Shown here one piece after another: positions 15,979 to 25,281 of a DNA stretch of 64,000 bases. The position numbers were made by a program, and so were the translations under genes. The DNA is from Bacteroidota bacterium (GTDB taxonomy: Bacteria; Bacteroidota; Bacteroidia; Chitinophagales; Chitinophagaceae): contig JABDFX010000003.1 of the NCBI GenBank assembly GCA_013286315.1, positions 1 through 64,000 on the forward strand. The letters are read 5' to 3'. The notes under the pieces were generated by a model. The model did not search any database, was not told where the DNA came from, and saw only the letters and a program-made list of their open reading frames with translations. Every line of letters begins with the position of its first letter. Within the stretch, counting starts at the first letter, position 1.

Positions 15979-17364
15979 ATGCGTTCGTTTTTGTTTGGTT
16001 GTTTTGTTTTTTTATTTGCCGGTTCTTTAGCGGCACAATCGGATTCAGTTTTTATCAGAAAGATTGCAGATGAAATTTTTCACAACAGCACTGCATACAG
16101 TAATCTGTATACGCTGACAAAAACCATTGGACAGCGTTTATCCGGGTCTCCATCCACCTATACTTCCGAAAAATGGGCACAGGAAGTTGTAAAAAAAGCC
16201 GGGGCGGACAATGTGTACTTACAAAAAGCGACGATTCCGCATTGGGTGAGAGGAGGAAAAGACCAGGCAGTCCTGATAACCGGAAAAAACAGGCAAAGTC
16301 TGGAAGTAATCGCCTTAGGAAATTCAGTATCGACTCCGACGGGGGGGCTTACGGCACCTATGATTCTTATTAAAGATTTTGATGAGCTGGAAAGAAGAAA
16401 AGATGAAATCAAAGGTAAGATCGTCTTTTATAACCATCCTTTCAATGTCGACTTTGTATGGACCTTCCAGGCATACTCAGAGGCAGTACCCTACAGGGTT
16501 TTTGGGGCAAGCCGGGCCGCAAAATATGGAGCCGTTGGTACTGTCGTGCGTTCCATGAGCGAATCCACAGATAATTTCCCCCATACCGGGGCCATGATTT
16601 ATAACGATTCATTTCCAAAAATACCCACACTCGCAGTTGGCCTGCAGGATGCTGATAAAATGGTGGCAGCGGTAACATCCAAATCTGATCTCAAAGAAAG
16701 TCAGGCGGGACTGAGCCTTTTTATTTCTACCAACGCGCAAGCACTGCCTGATACTATTGGATATAATGTAATCGGGGAGTGGAGGGGCTCCGAATTTCCC
16801 GATCAGTATATTACTGTGGGCGGCCATCTTGATTCATGGGATCCCGCAGAAGGTGCACATGATGATGGCGCCGGCTGTGTTCAATCCATTGAAGTGCTTC
16901 GTGCCCTGAAAGCTACGGGCTATAAGCCAAAACATACCATTCGTGTTGTTTTATTTACAGATGAGGAAAATGGCGGCAGGGGAGCAAAAGCATACAGTGC
17001 GGAAGCCAAAACGAAAAACGAGAAACATATATTTGCATTGGAAAGTGATGGAGGTGGATTTACACCCAGGGGGTTTAGTTTCAAAGGAACTGAATCTCAG
17101 ATAGCCAGTGTAAAACATTGGTTGCCGCTGTTGGTACCCTACGGAGTAACTGAATTTAATTCCGGCAGGGCAGGAGCAGATGTTGAACCACTCAATGAAG
17201 CTACCGGAGCCATGGCATCTGAGCTAATCCCGGATTCACAACGATATTTCGATATACATCACTCCGCCGGCGACGTGTTTGAGAAAGTAAATAAAAGAGA
17301 ATTGGAACTGGGCGCGATCAATATGGCCGCCCTGATTTACTTGACTGACAAATACGGCTTGTAA
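15979..17364 (+). CDS. Exported M28 family zinc peptidase (carboxypeptidase Q-like)
   Basis: A 461-residue protein with a signal peptide (residues 1-19, ending SLAAQ), an inserted protease-associated domain (about 110-250) and an M28 metallopeptidase core. Metal-binding and catalytic elements are visible: GGHLDSWD, HDDGAG, FTDEENGG and DIHHSAGD. The family includes plasma glutamate carboxypeptidase-like dipeptidases; specificity cannot be read from sequence. A near-match -7 box (TATCTTAG, 15956-15963) lies 15 bases before the ATG. The next small gene follows by 10 bp. Confidence 0.92.
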   Translation: MRSFLFGCFVFLFAGSLAAQSDSVFIRKIADEIFHNSTAYSNLYTLTKTIGQRLSGSPSTYTSEKWAQEVVKKAGADNVYLQKATIPHWVRGGKDQAVLITGKNRQSLEVIALGNSVSTPTGGLTAPMILIKDFDELERRKDEIKGKIVFYNHPFNVDFVWTFQAYSEAVPYRVFGASRAAKYGAVGTVVRSMSESTDNFPHTGAMIYNDSFPKIPTLAVGLQDADKMVAAVTSKSDLKESQAGLSLFISTNAQALPDTIGYNVIGEWRGSEFPDQYITVGGHLDSWDPAEGAHDDGAGCVQSIEVLRALKATGYKPKHTIRVVLFTDEENGGRGAKAYSAEAKTKNEKHIFALESDGGGFTPRGFSFKGTESQIASVKHWLPLLVPYGVTEFNSGRAGADVEPLNEATGAMASELIPDSQRYFDIHHSAGDVFEKVNKRELELGAINMAALIYLTDKYGL

Positions 17365-17374
17365 AAACGCAAAT

Positions 17375-17776
17375 ATGAAAAAATTTCTTACCATTTTATT
17401 GCTGAGTATTATAATAATAAGTGGTGTATGGTTTGCCTGGCATTTTTACTGGGTCTTTGGGGAAGGAGTGAAAGCAGGGCAGCTGAATAACTTCATGAAA
17501 AAAGGATTTGTATTCAAAACCTATGAGGGAAAATTAATACAAACCGGTTTAAAAGGAGGTATGCCTGGCTCGGTTCAGTCGAACGAATTCAGTTTTTCAG
17601 TCACTAATGAATCAGTTGCCGGCAAACTGATGTCAAACAGCGGGAAGGAGTTCGAACTGCATTATAAGGAGTATATGGGCGCATTGCCATGGCGGGGCAC
17701 GACTGTTTTCCTTGTAGACAGTATTTTGTCGATGCGTGATCCCCGAACATTTCAGACGCCGTTTAACCCTCAATAG
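17375..17776 (+). CDS. Conserved small membrane-anchored protein of unknown function
   Basis: A 133-residue protein with one N-terminal hydrophobic helix (about residues 4-25) and a soluble domain containing KTYEGKLIQTG and NEFSFSVTNE. I recall similar proteins as a recurring Bacteroidota family that is sometimes mislabelled 6-phosphogluconate dehydrogenase; nothing in the sequence supports that enzyme. It probably shares the M28 peptidase transcript (10 bp gap). Function unknown. Confidence 0.75.
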   Translation: MKKFLTILLLSIIIISGVWFAWHFYWVFGEGVKAGQLNNFMKKGFVFKTYEGKLIQTGLKGGMPGSVQSNEFSFSVTNESVAGKLMSNSGKEFELHYKEYMGALPWRGTTVFLVDSILSMRDPRTFQTPFNPQ

Positions 17777-17850
17777 TTCAAAAGATGGGCGCCTCAGGAC
17801 AAAACAGAATGGGCCCGGTCGTTACAAGATTAAACCGATTCGAAAATTTG

Positions 17851-17875
17851 CCTCACGCCTGCAGCCAGTGAGGCT
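17851..17875. terminator. Possible hairpin between convergent genes
   Basis: GCCTCAC and GTGAGGC form a 7-bp perfect stem with an 11-base loop, just beyond the stop of the RsmI-like gene on the minus strand. There is no clear T-run on either side, so termination activity is uncertain. Confidence 0.35.
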
Positions 17876-18580
17876 TCACGCCTGGAGGATAAAAATAGCC
17901 GGCTGCTTATTGATGTCTGGAACTTTATTTTTCCAGGCTTCTATTGTCTTTGTTTGAATGGATTCAGATCTACCGGTCAGGTTAACGGCAATGCATAACC
18001 GTGTTGTGTGAATGCAAGATTTGAAAATACTATCCAAAAGAACATTATTCCGGTATGGTGTTTCGATGAAAATCTGGGCAGAACCTTCTTTCCTTGACAC
18101 AGATTCCAATTCCTTTATCCGTTTACTACGTTCAGTTATTTCAATGGGCAGGTAGCCATTGAACTGGAAATGCTGGCCATTCATTCCGCTGGCCATTAAA
18201 GCCAGCAGGATAGAATTCGGACCGACCAGGGGCTTCACCGCGATGCCGGCTTCCTGGGCGACAGCAACCAGGATTTGTCCGGGATCTGCAATACCCGGAC
18301 AACCCGCCTCACTAAGTATTGCGATTTGTTTTCCAAGTTTAATCTGTTGAAGGAATTCCTGTTTTACAGCTTCCTCTGATTTATGAATTGTAAACCAGCT
18401 ATAACTATCAATGTCCATTTCTTTCCATAATTTTTTCAGGTAGCGACGTGCACTGCGTTCATTCTCTACAAAAAAAACTTCAGATGCTTTAACGGCATCC
18501 AATATATAATCCGGTAATACATGTAACCCGTCTTCTTCAAGAAATGTAGGAATTAAATAAACGGTTGATACGTTTTTCAT
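17876..18580 (-). CDS. SAM-dependent tetrapyrrole-methylase-fold protein (RsmI-like)
   Basis: A protein of 234 residues in the tetrapyrrole methylase family, close to RsmI (2'-O-methyltransferase for C1402 of 16S rRNA). It has LSEAGCPGIADPGQ and VGPNSILLALMASG, the SAM-binding loops of the family, and FIETPYRN. It is shorter than classic RsmI (about 280), so it may be the second paralogue many Bacteroidota carry; the RNA target is not established. The ATG at 18580 overlaps the EI24 stop by ATGA, supporting this start over a longer reading to 18649. Confidence 0.85.
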   Translation of the reverse strand: MKNVSTVYLIPTFLEEDGLHVLPDYILDAVKASEVFFVENERSARRYLKKLWKEMDIDSYSWFTIHKSEEAVKQEFLQQIKLGKQIAILSEAGCPGIADPGQILVAVAQEAGIAVKPLVGPNSILLALMASGMNGQHFQFNGYLPIEITERSKRIKELESVSRKEGSAQIFIETPYRNNVLLDSIFKSCIHTTRLCIAVNLTGRSESIQTKTIEAWKNKVPDINKQPAIFILQA

Positions 18581-19332
18581 ACTTCGATATTCTGATGATA
18601 CAGGCTGATGGTAGCAGCAATCAGTGCATAGGATGGTGCTAACACCCATCCAACAAATGGTATGAAATGCATTAAATAAAATACCAGGCCATTGCCGATT
18701 GCCAGTCCCCGGCGCTGACCGATAAAATGGATACTTTCGGTAGGTGATAAATGATGACGTTCGCAGCTATAGTCCAGCATTGAAAATCCATAATAATAAC
18801 ATTCAACCAGCGCAGCGATCACGGGCGCGATCGACCCCAGCAGCGGAATAAAAGACAAGAGAAGAATGAAAATAGTAATGATCGTTTGCCAGAAAAAATT
18901 ACGCAATGCCAGTTTTATTCCTCGTTTTATATCATGAAAATAAACCTGTCTGTTAAAGACAAATTCTTTTCCTTCTATAATACATTCTGTTTTTTCACTG
19001 AGATAAGCGAAAACCGGGCTTCCGAGAATGAGGAACAAATATTTAAACAGCGAGAAATAGAAAAACATCATGATCAGCCTGGCCATAATACCGACCATGA
19101 TGGCAGCGAAACTATAAGCAGGACTGTGTTGCTGATGTATCCATTTATCAAGGCCGGAGAATAACGCCGAAACGGCAGTGTCGGCCGAAATCCAGAAAAA
19201 ATACAGGCCAATGGTAAACAGGATCATATATGCCAAACCCGGAATCAGGATCCATTTCCACAGCCGGTGCTTGCTAATGAAATCATTAGCCTTTAAATAG
19301 GCTTGTATAGCAATGACAATTTCTTTTAGCAA
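18577..19332 (-). CDS. EI24/CysZ-like membrane protein
   Basis: A 251-residue polytopic membrane protein of the EI24 domain family (CysZ-like). It has four to six hydrophobic helices and the family sequence FSMLDYSCERHHLSPTESIHFI in the C-terminal third. CysZ transports sulfate in proteobacteria; the role in Bacteroidota is unknown. The only upstream start is TTG at 19332, giving MLKEIVIAIQAYLKA. It is cotranscribed with the RsmI-like gene (4 bp overlap). Confidence 0.82.
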   Translation of the reverse strand: MLKEIVIAIQAYLKANDFISKHRLWKWILIPGLAYMILFTIGLYFFWISADTAVSALFSGLDKWIHQQHSPAYSFAAIMVGIMARLIMMFFYFSLFKYLFLILGSPVFAYLSEKTECIIEGKEFVFNRQVYFHDIKRGIKLALRNFFWQTIITIFILLLSFIPLLGSIAPVIAALVECYYYGFSMLDYSCERHHLSPTESIHFIGQRRGLAIGNGLVFYLMHFIPFVGWVLAPSYALIAATISLYHQNIEV

Positions 19333-19388
19333 AGCAATTTTTTATCGGCATTCAATATAGCACTAATTTACATTTTAAGTATTTGTAT

Positions 19389-20006
19389 ATGCCGGGTAAC
19401 CCGAAAAAGCTGGATCATTTTTTTTATGATCGCAAAAACGTAGTGCAAATAGCCAGAGAACTTTTGGGAAAAATTCTGGTTACACAATTTGATGGCGTCC
19501 GTACTTCAGGACGAATTGTGGAAACGGAAGCGTATAATGGCGTGGGAGATCGCGCCTCGCATGCGTTTGCTGGTCGCAGAACCACCCGATCCGAACACAT
19601 ATATGGCAGTCCGGGAACTGTATATGTTTATATTGTTTACGGTATGCATCATCTCTTTAATGTTGTCACAAATAAAAAAGATACCCCACATGCTATTCTG
19701 GTGCGTGCGCTTGAACCCATGGAAGGAATTAATTACATGCTGAAGCGTGTAGGAAAACCTTTACCCGATTACACCCTTACAAAAGGGCCGGGTAATCTTG
19801 CACGAGCAATGGGCATTTCTAAAATGCATACAGGTGGCAGTTTGTTTTCAAAGGAGATATTTATTGAGGATGATGGGTTACGATATAAAAAAGATCAGAT
19901 AATCATTACTCATAGAATTGGTGTGGAGTATGCCGGCACAGATGCGGAATTGCCGTACCGTTTCATCGTAAAGGGCAATCCATATGTGAGCGCAAAAAAA
20001 TCTTAG
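19389..20006 (+). CDS. DNA-3-methyladenine glycosylase (AAG/MPG family)
   Basis: A monofunctional glycosylase of 205 residues that removes alkylated purines in base excision repair. Typical features are ARELLGKILVT, the catalytic Glu in GRIVETEAY, the intercalating-Tyr region VYIVYGMHHLFNVV and LVRALEP. The fold is that of human AAG, not AlkA. The ATG at 19389 is preferred to a TTG two codons earlier. It overlaps the convergent PorP/SprF gene by 4 bp. A 7-of-8 -7 box (TACATTTT, 19369-19376) precedes it. Confidence 0.93.
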   Translation: MPGNPKKLDHFFYDRKNVVQIARELLGKILVTQFDGVRTSGRIVETEAYNGVGDRASHAFAGRRTTRSEHIYGSPGTVYVYIVYGMHHLFNVVTNKKDTPHAILVRALEPMEGINYMLKRVGKPLPDYTLTKGPGNLARAMGISKMHTGGSLFSKEIFIEDDGLRYKKDQIIITHRIGVEYAGTDAELPYRFIVKGNPYVSAKKS

Positions 20007-21046
20007 AACTTTGGACAAGGAATGGGCTTTCTTCCGTCTGAAGGTTTCTTGATGTAGATAAGGGAAATTTCAAAACCACCCTGGCCCTGGGAGGCTGGTT
20101 TTAATGATGAAACGTTCACATCATACGACATACCAATAGTAAAGGATCCGATATCCAGTCCGACATAGGGTATAATGGCATCCGTCAGATTACTGAAACG
20201 CGCCCATACACCCAGGTACAGATTTGTCGGATTGCGGTTTTCTTCTTCACTTGTTAAATTATACGACCAGGCGCCCCCCAACATTGCATCCACTGCATTC
20301 GCCTGTCTGCTATATAAACCACTCAGGTGTATAAAATTATTATTATTGGATTGGGATAACGGGAATGAATAACCGCCATGGACGGTGAAACGTGGAGAAA
20401 GTGTATATAAATTATTCCCGGTGAATGATTCAGTCGGTTGAAGGATATGGTATGCAGATGCTCCCAGATAATAGTTGTTATTCCCGTCGGTAGACCCATT
20501 GTATAGTACGCCGACATTTAAATCAAAATAACTTAAATTCACCTGGTGACCACTAACAAGTTCTGAACTCGGCAACGACCAGCCACCCTGCTGGTCCAGT
20601 TGATCTTCAAAATTCAACTGAGTGCCATCAAGCCTTTTATTTGCATAAGAACCCTGAAAACCGATTCCGATCTGATTCCAGCCGTTTTCATCCAAAGCCT
20701 TCTGATATGCCGTTGAAATAGCAATATAATTACTTGTAAGGATGCCATTGGCCGTACGGTCACTCATAGCCATCAAACCAACTCCCCAAGCATCCCCGGC
20801 GTTTATCTTATTTGCAAGGATATTTCCATCAACTGAAATCGTGGAAGTAACGAACGCATTATTGATTTGAGGCCATTGGTTACGATAATTTCCGGCAACC
20901 CGAAGGGTACCATTGAATTTTCCGGTAAGTGCAGGATTTAATGTAAGGGGAGAAGCGAAGAATTGTGAAAATTGAGGATCCTGGGCCCGGGAAATTCCGG
21001 GGGATAAGCAGGTGATACAAAGCAGCACGTAAAAAATTCTTCTCAT
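20003..21046 (-). CDS. PorP/SprF family type IX secretion membrane protein
   Basis: A 347-residue outer-membrane protein with a signal peptide (LLCITCLSPGISRAQ) followed by QDPQFSQFFASPLTLNPALTGKF, the signature N-terminus of PorP/SprF proteins. The remainder is beta-rich with the GAWSYN and NLYLGVWARF strands of the family. Such proteins anchor or export specific adhesins with the T9SS. A lone PorP-like gene without PorE or gliding partners suggests a cargo-specific paralogue. The ATG at 21046 is preferred to the GTG at 21052. Confidence 0.9.
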   Translation of the reverse strand: MRRIFYVLLCITCLSPGISRAQDPQFSQFFASPLTLNPALTGKFNGTLRVAGNYRNQWPQINNAFVTSTISVDGNILANKINAGDAWGVGLMAMSDRTANGILTSNYIAISTAYQKALDENGWNQIGIGFQGSYANKRLDGTQLNFEDQLDQQGGWSLPSSELVSGHQVNLSYFDLNVGVLYNGSTDGNNNYYLGASAYHILQPTESFTGNNLYTLSPRFTVHGGYSFPLSQSNNNNFIHLSGLYSRQANAVDAMLGGAWSYNLTSEEENRNPTNLYLGVWARFSNLTDAIIPYVGLDIGSFTIGMSYDVNVSSLKPASQGQGGFEISLIYIKKPSDGRKPIPCPKF

Positions 21047-21186
21047 AAGCACAGTCCTTTGGTTACGGCCGTTTTGGAGATTTTGTATGAATTGACAGCA
21101 AACATCTGTTAAAAGCTGCTGGCGGACCCTTTCAGGGTGATTAAATTCATAGGAATATCAATTGGAATCAGGTTCAAAATAAACAA

Positions 21187-21222
21187 AAAACCTGATACAT
21201 TCCGCCCTTTCACCCAGGTTTT
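21187..21222 (-). terminator. Predicted terminator of upp
   Basis: AAAACCTG and CAGGTTTT (21187-21194 and 21215-21222) pair over 8 bp at the upp stop codon. On the minus strand the stem is followed by a T-rich tract. The loop is 20 bases, so it is a moderate candidate. Confidence 0.6.
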
Positions 21223-21871
21223 AGAGCTGTATTTTGTTGCCGAAAGAAAGATCTCCTGCATCTCCTAGTCCCGGTACAATATAACCCTTCGCCGTAAGTT
21301 CGTCATCAATGGCCCCACACCATATCTTACAAGTAGGTAATGCCCTGCGCAGGTATTCAATGCCGACGGTGCAGGCTATAGCAGTAACGACATGAATCTC
21401 AGCGGGGTTGCCTTCTCCTCTTAGTTCCTGGATCGTTTTTACCATGGATGAACCAGTCGCCAGCATAGGATCTGAAATGATCAAAACACGGTTTTCAAGC
21501 TCCGGATGTGTAACATAAGTCATGCTGATTTCGAAAGATCCGTCCCGGTCATGTTTCCGGTAAGCAGAGATAAAAGCATTATCTGCTTTGTCAAACACGT
21601 TCAGCAGACCCTGATGCAGGGGTAACCCGGCTCTGAGGATAGTGGCGAGCACAGGCTGGTTTTTGAGCACCTTCGAATTAGAAATACCAAGGGGAGTCTG
21701 AATTTCCACCTCTTCAAAAGCCAGGGTACGACTTATTTCATAGCCCGCAATTTCACCGATTCTTTCCAGGTTACGCCGAAAACGCATCCGGTCCGTTTGC
21801 ACGGATATATCCCGCAACTCTGCCACCCAGTCGCAAAGAATCGAATAATCCTGGCTCAGATTTATCAGCAT
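21221..21871 (-). CDS. upp: Uracil phosphoribosyltransferase
   Basis: Salvages uracil with PRPP to give UMP. The 216-residue protein shows the PRPP-binding DPMLATGSSM, the flexible-loop YRKHDRDGSF variant typical of Bacteroidota Upp, and the C-terminal uracil-binding YIVPGLGDAGDLSFG. Length fits the family (about 208-217). It is divergent from anmK and has a terminator overlapping its stop. Confidence 0.95.
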   Translation of the reverse strand: MLINLSQDYSILCDWVAELRDISVQTDRMRFRRNLERIGEIAGYEISRTLAFEEVEIQTPLGISNSKVLKNQPVLATILRAGLPLHQGLLNVFDKADNAFISAYRKHDRDGSFEISMTYVTHPELENRVLIISDPMLATGSSMVKTIQELRGEGNPAEIHVVTAIACTVGIEYLRRALPTCKIWCGAIDDELTAKGYIVPGLGDAGDLSFGNKIQL

Positions 21872-21954
21872 AGATAAAAATTAAAAATCCGATATTCGAA
21901 ATTCAGTCGGCATTAAAACTAAAATTAAAAGATTGAATCAGAAAATCATTTCCT

Positions 21955-23043
21955 GTGCAGTATAATGTGATCGGACTGATGAGTGGAAGTTCCCTCGATG
22001 GGCTCGATATGGCATTTGTTCATTTTGAAGAGCATGCCGGACAGTGGACATTCGAAATACTGGAGGCATGCTGCAAACCCTATCCCCTGGATTGGAAGGA
22101 AAAATTGACCGGCATCATTGGGCTCTCAGCAAAAGATTATCTCCTCCTTCATATAACCTATGGCCACTGGCTGGGAAATGCAGTAAATGATTTTATGGAG
22201 GAGAGAAACCTGACTTACCGTGTTCAGCTCATTGCATCCCATGGTCATACTGCTTTTCATGATCCGGCAAGGCGGATGACAGCCCAAATCGGGGACGGAG
22301 CAGCCATTGCAGCAGTTACCGGGATTCGAACAATCACCGATTTTAGAAGTGTTGATATGGCGCTGGGGGGGCAGGGAGCGCCGATTGTGCCAATTGGCGA
22401 AAAGTTGTTATTTCCCGATTATGATCTTTTTCTAAATATTGGCGGAATCGCAAACCTTTCTGCAAAAGGAACAAACAGGATTGGTTTTGACGTGTGTCCG
22501 GCGAACAGAATATTGAATTTACTGGCTGCGGGGACAAAAAAAGGATACGATGAAAACGGCTCTCTGGCGGAGGCCGGGAACATAAATGAGCATCTGCTTG
22601 ACAAATTAAATGGATTGAATTATTACAAACAGTCATATCCAAAATCACTTTCAAATGAATTTGGTCTGAATGAAATATACCCCTTGATTTTAAACGCGCA
22701 CCTTTCAATACATGATGCGCTGGCAACTTATGTAGAGCATATCGCAGTGCAGATTTCAAAATCACTGATTCCATTAAAGCTGACATTTTCCGAAACGGAA
22801 GAACTGAGTTTACTTATAACTGGTGGCGGAGCGCACAACCGTTTTCTAATTGAAAGTATAAACAATAAAGTTTCCCCGGCCGGTATTAAATGTATCATTC
22901 CGTCTGAAAATCTCGTGGATTACAAAGAGGCATTGATCATTGCTCTGATGGGTGCCCTGCGGTGGCGGGAAGACATCAATGTATTACATACTGTGACCGG
23001 TGCATCAAAAGACAGTATAAATGGAGCTGTGTGGTCCGTTTAA
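21955..23043 (+). CDS. anmK: Anhydro-N-acetylmuramic acid kinase AnmK
   Basis: AnmK opens and phosphorylates 1,6-anhydro-MurNAc recovered from peptidoglycan turnover, giving MurNAc-6-phosphate. The 362-residue sequence has GLMSGSSLDGLD near the N-terminus, ASHGHTAFHDP, GGQGAPIVPIGE and FLNIGGIANLS, all AnmK blocks of the ASKHA fold. The start is GTG at 21955; the frame has no upstream ATG, GTG or TTG after a TGA stop. A MurQ etherase is not adjacent. Tandem inverted repeats follow the stop. Confidence 0.95.
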   Translation: MQYNVIGLMSGSSLDGLDMAFVHFEEHAGQWTFEILEACCKPYPLDWKEKLTGIIGLSAKDYLLLHITYGHWLGNAVNDFMEERNLTYRVQLIASHGHTAFHDPARRMTAQIGDGAAIAAVTGIRTITDFRSVDMALGGQGAPIVPIGEKLLFPDYDLFLNIGGIANLSAKGTNRIGFDVCPANRILNLLAAGTKKGYDENGSLAEAGNINEHLLDKLNGLNYYKQSYPKSLSNEFGLNEIYPLILNAHLSIHDALATYVEHIAVQISKSLIPLKLTFSETEELSLLITGGGAHNRFLIESINNKVSPAGIKCIIPSENLVDYKEALIIALMGALRWREDINVLHTVTGASKDSINGAVWSV

Positions 23044-23097
23044 TTGTCAATTGTTAATTAAGATCAGTTAACAATTGACAATTAACAATTGACAATT
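23042..23097. repeat. 14-bp tandem repeat forming an inverted repeat between convergent genes
   Basis: AATTGTCAATTGTTAA (23042-23057) is the exact reverse complement of TTAACAATTGACAATT, present twice in tandem (23068-23083 and 23082-23097, period 14). It fills the gap between anmK and the response regulator and could act as a bidirectional terminator. Confidence 0.9.
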
Positions 23098-23099
23098 AA

Positions 23100-23840
23100 T
23101 CAAAGTCCCAGCACTGATTTCAACTTAACATACCCCGTTTTGCTAACTGGTACCCGTCCACCGGATTTAAGAATGGCCAGGTGATTATCTTTTTCGTAAG
23201 GATCGATTCGGGTTATCTCTGTAACATTTACCATAAACGAACGATGTGTTCTGACAAATTGATTTTTATTCAATACCGTTTCAAAATGTCCCATTGTCTT
23301 GTTTTTCAGAAATGAGCCATCCTTTGTATGAATTTTTACATAATCATCTGCCGCTTCCAGATAATGAATATCATCTATCGGAATGATCCGGATTTTCCCT
23401 GCAAGCTTCACTACGACGCGATGATGTTCAGCCGGGCTGTTTGAAACAGATTCGAGAAGCGGGGTCAGATGATCTTTCGGTGTGATGGTTTTATTCATTT
23501 GCTTCCACTTTGAAACAGCCTTCTCGAAACGGTCACGGCTGAATGGTTTCAGCAGATAATCCACGGCGTGACTTTCAAACGCGTGAATTGCATATTCGTC
23601 AAAAGCTGTCGTGAAAATGACGGCAGGTGGTTCTTCAATGAGTTCCAACATTTCAAAACCGTTTATTTTTGGCATCTGAATATCCAGAAAAATTAAATCG
23701 GGCTGTATTTGCTGGATCGCTTTAACACCTTCAAATCCGTCATTGCATTCCGCGATTAACTCCAGATCCGGATGGTATTGCAGGTATTCTTTAATGATCG
23801 ACCTGGCCAGGGGCTCGTCATCAATGATGATAATTTTCAT
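23100..23840 (-). CDS. LytTR family response regulator
   Basis: A 246-residue two-component regulator: an N-terminal receiver domain with acidic residues IIDDEP (5-10), phospho-acceptor Asp53 in FLDIQMPK and Lys in LLKPFS, then a LytTR DNA-binding domain (about 140-246) with VRTHRSFMVN. It is cotranscribed with the LytS-like kinase, overlapping it by 20 bp (ATG at 23840, kinase stop at 23821). Targets are unknown; the upstream LiaF-like gene suggests an envelope-stress theme. Confidence 0.93.
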   Translation of the reverse strand: MKIIIIDDEPLARSIIKEYLQYHPDLELIAECNDGFEGVKAIQQIQPDLIFLDIQMPKINGFEMLELIEEPPAVIFTTAFDEYAIHAFESHAVDYLLKPFSRDRFEKAVSKWKQMNKTITPKDHLTPLLESVSNSPAEHHRVVVKLAGKIRIIPIDDIHYLEAADDYVKIHTKDGSFLKNKTMGHFETVLNKNQFVRTHRSFMVNVTEITRIDPYEKDNHLAILKSGGRVPVSKTGYVKLKSVLGL

Positions 23841-24879
23841 GATTTGGAATTTTTATGGTTGTCGTAAATACCTGGTTCTTTGCTGAAGTTTCTACGAGAT
23901 CTGTTCTTGCGAATAAAAGATAAAGCCTGCGTTTTACTGAATTTAATCCAAAACCGGTGCCATGTCGGGGACTCGCAGTGTCGGGATCGTATGGATTCTG
24001 AACGGTCACTTTCAAAGAGTCGTTTTCACGAAGTACAGAAATATGAATAGTTACTGCATCTGTCGTATCATATAATCCGAATTTGATCGCATTTTCCACA
24101 ACGGGCTGCAAAAGCATGGGTGGAATCAGCATATGCATACTTCCTTCATCTTTCATGATGGATGTTGACAGACGATGACCAAAACGCACCTTTTCTATTT
24201 CCAGGTATAATTCCAATGATTGCATTTCCTCCTCCATTTTTACCCACTGCTCTTCGTCCTTTCTAAGTGTGGTACGGAGAAAGTCGGATAATTGATGAAT
24301 CATTTTCCTGGCCTGGGACGGATTGGAACCAATCAGAGCGCTGATGGAGTTCAGGCTATTGAATAAGAAATGTGGCTGCAACTGCTGACGCAATTTATAG
24401 AGTTCAGCATCCCGGCTTAGTTTTTCCGCATCATTTTTCCTCTGCCGGTTTTCCTGTTCTTCTTCCTGCGTATACCATAGCACACAAATGATCGCCATAC
24501 ATCCAATCAATAAAAAAGAAATTCCAAGCCGAAGCCAGTAGGCATTGGAAAGAAATATCAAATAGTTTGTATTGGAAATATCAGTCAATATGAGATTCAG
24601 AATAAATTTACTCAGCGCATTTACGACCAGGCTGAAAATGACGCTGATGATCAGTACATACAGGTATCGGTCACTGTACGGCAGATAGTATCGAAGAATG
24701 TTGCTGATAATCCAGCAGGCTCCAAGCAGGAGACTATTTGTAACCAGGCTGTCAATCACCGCATTGTTCAGGGAATATCCATAATTCAGGATCAGCGAGG
24801 CGTGCAGGACTGCCCATACCAGCCACCATCCAAAAAAACTATTGCGAAATTTGCTGACGCTGATCGGTGACCTGGCCAA
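23821..24879 (-). CDS. LytS/YehU-type sensor histidine kinase
   Basis: A protein of 352 residues: four membrane helices (about 17-135), a short cytoplasmic linker, then a His_kinase domain with the phospho-acceptor in LQPHFLFNSLNSISAL (His170) and an ATPase domain with PVVENAIKFG and GTGFGLNSVKRRL. It pairs with the LytTR regulator. No extracytoplasmic sensor domain is visible, so it probably senses membrane state or an accessory protein. The only start near the first helix is TTG at 24879. Confidence 0.92.
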   Translation of the reverse strand: MARSPISVSKFRNSFFGWWLVWAVLHASLILNYGYSLNNAVIDSLVTNSLLLGACWIISNILRYYLPYSDRYLYVLIISVIFSLVVNALSKFILNLILTDISNTNYLIFLSNAYWLRLGISFLLIGCMAIICVLWYTQEEEQENRQRKNDAEKLSRDAELYKLRQQLQPHFLFNSLNSISALIGSNPSQARKMIHQLSDFLRTTLRKDEEQWVKMEEEMQSLELYLEIEKVRFGHRLSTSIMKDEGSMHMLIPPMLLQPVVENAIKFGLYDTTDAVTIHISVLRENDSLKVTVQNPYDPDTASPRHGTGFGLNSVKRRLYLLFARTDLVETSAKNQVFTTTIKIPNHENYHH

Positions 24880-24888
24880 AGATTAGGA

Positions 24889-25248
24889 TTATATAATTTC
24901 CAGAAATTGGTGTTTGCTATTGTGCAGAATATGCGCCGCCTTTCTGTTCGTCAATTCAATATATAGATCGGCATTATCTGTTTCCTGAATGCGGGAATAT
25001 AACTCTGCCCCGTCCAGCAACCCGCTCAGTTTATACAATTCTGCCACATTGATGAATTTCCATTGCACCAGTTTCTGTTCTTCATTGAAGAATTTATCTT
25101 CTTCTTTTTGACCCAGCATTGTAGCTTTTTCAAAGGCTTCCTGTGAGTTATCTGCTTCTATTAGCCTGAGTTGTTCATCAAATTGTGCCGTATGATTTCC
25201 CTGGCCGCAAATAATCCTGTAAACAATTTTTGTAAGATACCAGCTCAT
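24889..25248 (-). CDS. DUF4288 domain protein
   Basis: A 119-residue soluble protein with WYLTKIVYRIICG at the N-terminus and EADNSQEAFEKATMLG, matching the DUF4288 pattern. No catalytic motif is evident. It lies between the LiaF-like gene and the histidine kinase on the same strand (9 bp to the kinase, 33 bp to the LiaF-like gene), so it is probably part of that operon. Function unknown. Confidence 0.8.
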   Translation of the reverse strand: MSWYLTKIVYRIICGQGNHTAQFDEQLRLIEADNSQEAFEKATMLGQKEEDKFFNEEQKLVQWKFINVAELYKLSGLLDGAELYSRIQETDNADLYIELTNRKAAHILHNSKHQFLEII

Positions 25249-25281
25249 AGTTTTGATTTAATGTTTGATCGGATAAGTTGA

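Noticed and set aside
17375-17776. Annotation of the 133-residue protein as 6-phosphogluconate dehydrogenase
   Set aside because: No Rossmann motif, far too short, and membrane-anchored; I regard that name as a propagated error.
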